Source: Prevotella sp. (GTDB lineage Bacteria; Bacteroidota; Bacteroidia; Bacteroidales; Bacteroidaceae). From it: 64,000 bases of DNA. The stretch lies in assembly GCA_017645645.1 (NCBI GenBank), contig JAGCOB010000004.1, forward strand, positions 1 to 64,000, written 5' to 3'. Position numbers and translations under genes: made by a program. Under the pieces are notes generated by a model. It did not search any database and was not told the origin of the DNA. It worked only from the letters and a program-made list of their open reading frames with translations. Position 1 is the first letter of the stretch. Each line of letters starts with the position of its first letter. Below are positions 59,084-64,000 of the stretch, in pieces.

Positions 59084-61300
59084 TTATCGGATGAACAGCA
59101 GTTCACGGTATTTAGGCAACGGCCAACAGGCATCGTCAACCATCAGTTCCAGCTTGTCTATCTGATAGCGGATGGTCTCCATCTTCGGAGCCACGGTATC
59201 ATGATAGGCTATAGCTTTCTCGTGCTCATCATCTATCTTATTAGCTATCTTACGGGCATTGACAAGTTCCTCCACACCTTTCTCTATGGTTGTGGTACGC
59301 TCGGCAATCTCCTCGATGATCTTGATGTTGCGGGCAGAGAGCTTCTCCGCTTTATCGACAGGGAAGATGCTCCGCATGTTCTCCACGTTGGTGAGGAGTT
59401 CACTCTGATACTGGGTAGCAACAGGAATGATATGGTTCATGGAGAGGTCACCCAGTACACGGGCCTCAATCTGGATCTTCTTGGTATAGGTCTCCCATTT
59501 CACCTCGTTGCGTGCTTCCAGTTCTTTCTTCGTCATCACGCCCAGACTCTCAAACATATCGATGGAGGCGGTATCGAGATAACGCTCGAAAATCTTCGGA
59601 CAACTCTTCTCCACGTCAAGTCCGCGCTTGGTAGCCTCAATGACCCATTCGTCACTGTAACCATTGCCATCGAAACGGATTGGTTTGCAGGTCTTGATAT
59701 CCTCACGGAGGATGTCGATGATGGCGTGGAAGACGGCAGAGTGCTCAGAGCCCTCAAATTTCTTTGCCGTCTCTGCGATCCGCTGGTCTACACGCTTCTT
59801 GAAGTCGACAAGAGCCTCTGCGACTGCGGCATTGAGCGCAATCATCGCACTGGCACAGTTGGCCTCCGAGCCTACGGCACGGAACTCAAAACGGTTACCT
59901 GTGAAAGCAAAGGGTGAGGTACGGTTACGGTCAGTATTGTCGATGAGCAGTTCCGGAATCTCAGGGATATCCAGTTTCATACCCTGCTTGCCGGCCATAC
60001 TGAACAAGTCGTCCTTGTCTGCCTTCTCAATATGATCCAACAGTTCTGTCAACTGCTTTCCAAGGAAAGAACTGATGATGGCAGGAGGAGCCTCATTGGC
60101 ACCTAGGCGGTGGGCATTGGTGGCACTCATGATAGATGCCTTCAGCAGTCCATTGTGCTTGTAAACACCCATCAGGGTCTCTACGATGAAGGTCACGAAG
60201 CGCAAGTTGTCCTCCGGGGTCTTTCCAGGAGCATGCAGCAAGATACCATTGTCCGTCGACAGGCTCCAGTTGTTGTGCTTTCCTGAACCGTTGATACCGG
60301 CAAACGGCTTCTCATGCAGCAAGGCCCGGAAACCGTGTTTGCGTGCCACTTTCTTCATCAGGGACATCAACAGCATATTATGGTCTACGGCAAGATTTGT
60401 CTCCTCAAAGATAGGAGCTACCTCAAACTGGTTGGGAGCCACCTCATTATGACGGGTCTTACAGGGGATGCCCAGTTCGAGGGCCTGTATCTCCAAGTCA
60501 CGCATAAAGGCTGCCACACGCTCAGGGATAGAACCGAAGTAATGGTCGTCCATCTGCTGGTTTTTGGCAGAGTCATGTCCCATCAGAGTACGTCCTGTCA
60601 ACAACAGGTCGGGACGTGCAGAGTAGAGTCCCTCGTCCACCAGGAAATACTCCTGTTCCCATCCGAGGTTACTAGTCACCTTCTTCACACTGGGGTCAAA
60701 GTAGTGGCATACCTCCGTGGCAGCCACATTGACGGCATGGAGGGCACGAAGCAACGGTGCCTTATAGTCAAGTGCCTCACCTGTATAGGAGATAAAGATG
60801 GTAGGGATACACAAGGTGTCGTCGATGATAAAGACGGGCGATGTAGGATCCCATGCTGAGTAACCACGTGCCTCGAAGGTTGCACGGATTCCGCCAGAGG
60901 GGAAAGAGGAAGCGTCAGGCTCCTGCTGTGCAAGCAGTTTGCCGCTGAACTCCTCGATCATACCACCCTTTCCGTCATGCTCGATAAATGAGTCATGCTT
61001 TTCAGCAGTACCCTCAGTCAACGGCTGGAACCAGTGGGTATAATGGGTGACACCGTTCTCTTTTGCCCATTGCATCATGCCTGCAGCGACTGCGTCCGCG
61101 ATTTTACGGTCGAGTCGTGCACCATTGTCAATGACATCTATCATCTTTTCATAGATGTCCTTCGGCAGGTACTTGTACATTTTCTCTCGGTTGAAGACCT
61201 TCTTGCCGAAATACTCATAAGGTCTTTCACTCGGGGCTTTTACGTCGAGGGGCTTCTTCTTGAAAGCCTCTTCGACAACCTGAAATCTTAAGTTTGTCAT
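59084..61300 (-). CDS. glnN: Glutamine synthetase type III
   Basis: A 738-residue GSIII, the large glutamine synthetase common in Bacteroidota, making glutamine from glutamate and ammonia. N-terminal FNREKMYKYLP and the type III signature region with NLGWEQEYFLVDEG, KTRHNEVAPNQFEVAPIFEE and INGSGKHNNWSLST. ATG 61300 is chosen; a GTG two codons upstream is possible. Probably the end of a dapF-dapL-glnN transcription unit (34-base gap to dapL). The PII gene lies divergently upstream of dapF. Confidence 0.97.
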   Translation of the reverse strand: MTNLRFQVVEEAFKKKPLDVKAPSERPYEYFGKKVFNREKMYKYLPKDIYEKMIDVIDNGARLDRKIADAVAAGMMQWAKENGVTHYTHWFQPLTEGTAEKHDSFIEHDGKGGMIEEFSGKLLAQQEPDASSFPSGGIRATFEARGYSAWDPTSPVFIIDDTLCIPTIFISYTGEALDYKAPLLRALHAVNVAATEVCHYFDPSVKKVTSNLGWEQEYFLVDEGLYSARPDLLLTGRTLMGHDSAKNQQMDDHYFGSIPERVAAFMRDLEIQALELGIPCKTRHNEVAPNQFEVAPIFEETNLAVDHNMLLMSLMKKVARKHGFRALLHEKPFAGINGSGKHNNWSLSTDNGILLHAPGKTPEDNLRFVTFIVETLMGVYKHNGLLKASIMSATNAHRLGANEAPPAIISSFLGKQLTELLDHIEKADKDDLFSMAGKQGMKLDIPEIPELLIDNTDRNRTSPFAFTGNRFEFRAVGSEANCASAMIALNAAVAEALVDFKKRVDQRIAETAKKFEGSEHSAVFHAIIDILREDIKTCKPIRFDGNGYSDEWVIEATKRGLDVEKSCPKIFERYLDTASIDMFESLGVMTKKELEARNEVKWETYTKKIQIEARVLGDLSMNHIIPVATQYQSELLTNVENMRSIFPVDKAEKLSARNIKIIEEIAERTTTIEKGVEELVNARKIANKIDDEHEKAIAYHDTVAPKMETIRYQIDKLELMVDDACWPLPKYRELLFIR

Positions 61301-61334
61301 AATCACTGTGTTTATTTTGTGTTTATATTGTTGG

Positions 61335-62564
61335 CTATTTCAGCCATGTTTCTATTCTCTGTAATGCCTCCTCGGTCTGTTCCTGTTGTCCGAAGGCTGT
61401 CAATCGGATATAGCCTTCCCCGCTTGGTCCGAAACCGACCCCAGGGGTGCAGACGACATGGGCTCCATAGAGCATCTCCTCGAAGAATTGCCAAGAGCCT
61501 GAATTGTTAGGAGTCCTGACCCAGAGGTAAGGCGCATGCTCACCTCCGTACACTTCCATTCCCAGTCGTGTCAGTGTCTGCTTCATGACATGGGCATTCC
61601 GCATATAATAGCCGATAGTTGCCTTGACCTGTTCCTTACCCTCCGGGGTATAGATGGCCTCTGCCGCGCGCTGGCTGAGATAACTGGTACCATTGAACTT
61701 CGTACACTGGCGACGGTTCCATAACGGGTTCAGGGCAATACGCTCTCCCGTCAGCGTAGCCGCCGTGATATCTTTCGGCACAATGGTATAGCCACAACGT
61801 ACTCCTGTGAATCCTGCCGTCTTGGAATAACTGTGGAATTCGATGGCACATTTCCTTGCCCCCCGTATCTCATAGATGGAATGGGGGATGCTGTCGTCCT
61901 GGATATATGCCTCGTAGGCTGCATCGTAAAATATGATTGCATCGTTCTTTAACGCATAGTTCACCCACTTCCTCAGTTCTTCCTTGGAGATAACGGTACC
62001 TGTGGGATTGTTGGGATAGCAGAGGTAGATGATATCCACCCGACGGTCAGGGATCTGGGGCACAAAACCATTCTCTGCCGTACAGGGCATATAGACGACA
62101 TTCGACCATCGTCCGTCCTCTACCGTACCAGCCCGTCCGATCATCACGTTGGAGTCGATATAGACTGGATAGATCGGATCGCCTACGGCAATGGAATTGT
62201 CCCAACGTACCAGTTCTTGGATATTACCCGTATCACTCTTGGCACCGTCGTTGATGAAAACCTCATTGATGTCTAGATGGATGCCACGTGGCAAGAAGTC
62301 ATTCTTCAGAATGGCTTCGCGCAGAAAGTCATAACCCTGTTCGGGACCATAGCCTCGGAATCCTGCCTGTGTCGCCATCTCGTCGGTCGCCCGGTGAAGG
62401 GCCTCTACGACGGCAGGACACAAAGGCTGTGTCACATCACCGATACCGAGGGATATCACGTCAGCCTTCGGATGGGTCGCCTTGAAGGCGTTCACCTTTT
62501 TGGCGATGTCAGCAAACAGATAGTTGCTCGGCAGTTTAAGGAAGTGTTCGTTTACTAATGCCAT
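61335..62564 (-). CDS. dapL: LL-diaminopimelate aminotransferase
   Basis: A 409-residue PLP enzyme that makes LL-diaminopimelate in one step from tetrahydrodipicolinate, so the succinyl or acetyl route is not needed. Class I aminotransferase fold with LCYPNNPTGTVISKEEL, FYDAAYEAYI and the PLP lysine in SYSKTAGFTGVRCGY. It carries the DapL-type ISLGIGDVTQPL. Next to dapF, which acts on its product. Confidence 0.96.
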   Translation of the reverse strand: MALVNEHFLKLPSNYLFADIAKKVNAFKATHPKADVISLGIGDVTQPLCPAVVEALHRATDEMATQAGFRGYGPEQGYDFLREAILKNDFLPRGIHLDINEVFINDGAKSDTGNIQELVRWDNSIAVGDPIYPVYIDSNVMIGRAGTVEDGRWSNVVYMPCTAENGFVPQIPDRRVDIIYLCYPNNPTGTVISKEELRKWVNYALKNDAIIFYDAAYEAYIQDDSIPHSIYEIRGARKCAIEFHSYSKTAGFTGVRCGYTIVPKDITAATLTGERIALNPLWNRRQCTKFNGTSYLSQRAAEAIYTPEGKEQVKATIGYYMRNAHVMKQTLTRLGMEVYGGEHAPYLWVRTPNNSGSWQFFEEMLYGAHVVCTPGVGFGPSGEGYIRLTAFGQQEQTEEALQRIETWLK

Positions 62565-62595
62565 ATCTCTTTATTGGTGTTGAAGTTTGTCTGTA

Positions 62596-63402
62596 CTATA
62601 ATTCTATATCGCCCTCATAGACGAACTCCGCAGGTCCTGTCATATATACATGGTTGTCTTTCTCATCCCATCGGATATGCAGGTCTCCCCCGTCCATGAC
62701 AATAACGGAATCACGTCCTCTACGCTTCGTGACGGCAGCCGCTACCACAGTGGCACAGGCGCCAGTACCACATGCCATCGTGATTCCGCTACCCCGTTCC
62801 CACACCCGCATCCGGATACGCCCGTCTTCCATGACATGGGCATACTCGATGTTACACCGCTGGGGAAATGCCGGGTGCCTCTCCAGGACGGGACCGTCCT
62901 GACCGATACTGTCTATATCTTCTGTAAAGACGACATAATGCGGATTACCCATGGAGACAAAGGTCCCCTCGGGAAGATCTGGAGCCTGGTGGAAAAGGCT
63001 GTTGTCAGCCAGTTCCGGCTCCAGCATGTCCACTGTCACACTTTCCACTTTTCCGAGATTAATACTAAGCTTTAATTGTTTGATTCCAGAAAGTGTGAGC
63101 AGCCGGATCTCGTCTTTTTGTGTTATCCCTTTCTCATAGAGGTATTTGCCGATACAGCGTGACGCGTTTCCACACATCATCGCCTCACTGCCGTCAGCAT
63201 TGAAGATACGCATGGAGAAATCTGCCTCCGGCATCTTACTGTCCCCGATGAGCACCAGTCCATCAGAACCAATGCCTTTGTGGCGGTCGCTCCAGGCGAT
63301 AGCCGCCGCACAGGGATCGGGTATATTATATAATATGGTATTGACATAGATGTAGTCATTACCCGCCCCTTGCATTTTGGTAAAGTGGACTTGTGTTGCC
63401 AT
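62596..63402 (-). CDS. dapF: Diaminopimelate epimerase
   Basis: A 268-residue enzyme converting LL- to meso-diaminopimelate for lysine and peptidoglycan. The two catalytic cysteines are in [10 protein letters not shown] (about residue 75) and [10 protein letters not shown] (about 211), with [12 protein letters not shown] at the N-terminus. First gene of the dapF-dapL-glnN set; promoter upstream. Confidence 0.97.
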   Translation of the reverse strand: MATQVHFTKMQGAGNDYIYVNTILYNIPDPCAAAIAWSDRHKGIGSDGLVLIGDSKMPEADFSMRIFNADGSEAMMCGNASRCIGKYLYEKGITQKDEIRLLTLSGIKQLKLSINLGKVESVTVDMLEPELADNSLFHQAPDLPEGTFVSMGNPHYVVFTEDIDSIGQDGPVLERHPAFPQRCNIEYAHVMEDGRIRMRVWERGSGITMACGTGACATVVAAAVTKRRGRDSVIVMDGGDLHIRWDEKDNHVYMTGPAEFVYEGDIEL

Positions 63403-63452
63403 TTTGTTAATCTTTTAACCCTTTTTGCTTACATTTTGTCTTGTTTCGTTTG

Positions 63453-63484
63453 CAAAGGTACAACAAATTGTTATATATTACAAG
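63453..63484 (-). promoter_or_regulatory. Promoter of dapF
   Basis: Minus-strand CTTG (63481-63484), 20-base spacer, TACCTTTG (63453-63460); leader about 45 bases. Confidence 0.65.
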
Positions 63485-63522
63485 GAGGAAAGGACTATAA
63501 AAAGCAAGATTTTCTTATAAAC

Positions 63523-63571
63523 TATCAAATTGTAAGTAAAATGCCTTGTATTTTATCAAATTGAAAGTGAA
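63523..63571. promoter_or_regulatory. Direct repeats between dapF and glnB (possible operator)
   Basis: TATCAAATTGTAAGTAAA (63523-63540) and TATCAAATTGAAAGTGAA (63554-63571), 31 bp apart start to start (about three helical turns). A shorter CAAATTG occurs at 63464-63470. The rest of the 318-base gap is AT-rich and holds the two divergent promoters. Confidence 0.45.
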
Positions 63572-63635
63572 TAGATTAAAAAGTATACAAATGATAACAA
63601 ACTAAACAAAAATATATCTAAAAGGAAGATAATTG

Positions 63636-63666
63636 TTTGTTTTACTTTCTTTTTGTCGTAATTTTG
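63636..63666 (+). promoter_or_regulatory. Promoter of the PII gene
   Basis: TTTG (63636-63639), 19-base spacer, TAATTTTG (63659-63666); leader about 50 bases. Confidence 0.75.
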
Positions 63667-63720
63667 CACTCGAAACGTTTCAGAATGTCACGAAGAGTAT
63701 TCATTTAAAGAGTTTAAGGT

Positions 63721-64000
63721 ATGAAAAAGATTGAAGCAATCATCCGCAAGACAAAGTTCGAGGATGTAAAGGAAGCATTACTGAGTTCAGACATCGACTG
63801 GTTTGAGTACCATGATGTGCATGGTATCGGACAGAGTCGTCAGGAACGTATTTACCGTGGCGTCCAGTATAGTACTGATGTGATAGAGCGTGTGGCTCTG
63901 ACCATCGTATGTCGTGATATCTTCCTGGAGCCGACTGTCAAGGTCATTCTCCAGGTTGCCCATACAGGACAGGTTGGTGACGGACGTATCTTCGTCAGTG
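63721..64000 (+). CDS. PII family nitrogen regulator (3' end outside window)
   Basis: The first 93 codons of a GlnB/GlnK-type signal protein that senses 2-oxoglutarate and ATP/ADP. It starts MKKIEAIIRKTKFEDVKEAL, has the T-loop region IYRGVQYSTDVIERVAL with the tyrosine at the usual uridylylation position, and ends in the window at TGQVGDGRIFVS, the second PII signature. The end is cut off. The T-loop is about one residue shorter than in E. coli GlnB. Divergent from dapF-dapL-glnN, suggesting shared nitrogen control. Confidence 0.93.
   Translation, partial: MKKIEAIIRKTKFEDVKEALLSSDIDWFEYHDVHGIGQSRQERIYRGVQYSTDVIERVALTIVCRDIFLEPTVKVILQVAHTGQVGDGRIFVS

Overview
The window is a 64 kb chromosomal piece of a Bacteroidota bacterium, most likely Bacteroidales of the Prevotella/Segatella group. 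The signs are Bacteroidetes-type promoters (TTTG, about 19-20 bases, then TAnnTTTG) in front of many genes, a fused SecDF, CarboxypepD_reg outer membrane receptors, C10 (streptopain/interpain) proteases, BspA-type leucine-rich repeats, a type IX-like C-terminal sorting domain and a type III glutamine synthetase. I see no prophage, insertion sequence or CRISPR array. Both ends cut genes: secDF at the left and a PII gene (glnB/glnK) at the right.

Layout. 0-6 kb: end of secDF, then a leftward TPP-riboswitch operon (outer membrane thiamine receptor and PnuT). 6-8 kb: a GHMP sugar kinase resembling plant galacturonokinase, paired with a sugar-1-phosphate nucleotidyltransferase. 8-15 kb: a large outer membrane beta-barrel protein, tRNA-Leu(CAA), manC, HIT protein, greA, a candidate small RNA, a PAP2 membrane enzyme and an epimerase. 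15-26.5 kb: RNase R, an acyl-transfer cluster (SGNH hydrolase, MBOAT, two DHHW proteins), two paralogous secreted alpha/beta hydrolases flanking a PQQ-like lipoprotein and RlpA. 26.6-30.4 kb: AsmA-like protein, LolC/E permease, rbfA.

30.5-40.1 kb is the most distinctive region. Two large secreted C10 cysteine proteases with C-terminal dockerin-type repeats flank a small secreted protein that looks like a cohesin domain followed by a type IX sorting tail. The second protease also carries BspA leucine-rich repeats and an Omp28/thioredoxin-like module with a CGWC motif. This suggests a small surface scaffold that holds dockerin-bearing proteases; that is inference.

40-64 kb is mostly housekeeping: O-methyltransferase and aroQ opposite xerD; an M16 protease; metK; DUF4271; hemD; rnpA; yidD; tyrS; tRNA-Gln; argS; an RNase H; ribD opposite prmC-recX-comF; pyrE; an SRPBCC protein; argH; a four-cysteine lipoprotein; tRNA-Leu(UAA); and a nitrogen block (glnN, dapL, dapF opposite glnB).

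Non-coding structure is rich: a 67-bp inverted-terminal repeat next to a promoter occurs twice (30.4 and 58.8 kb), two loci carry palindromes repeated every 22 bp (35.3 and 52.7 kb), and short degenerate repeats appear both between genes and in frame inside conserved genes (rnr, argS, prmC, recX and others). All identifications come from reading the sequence; no database search was run.
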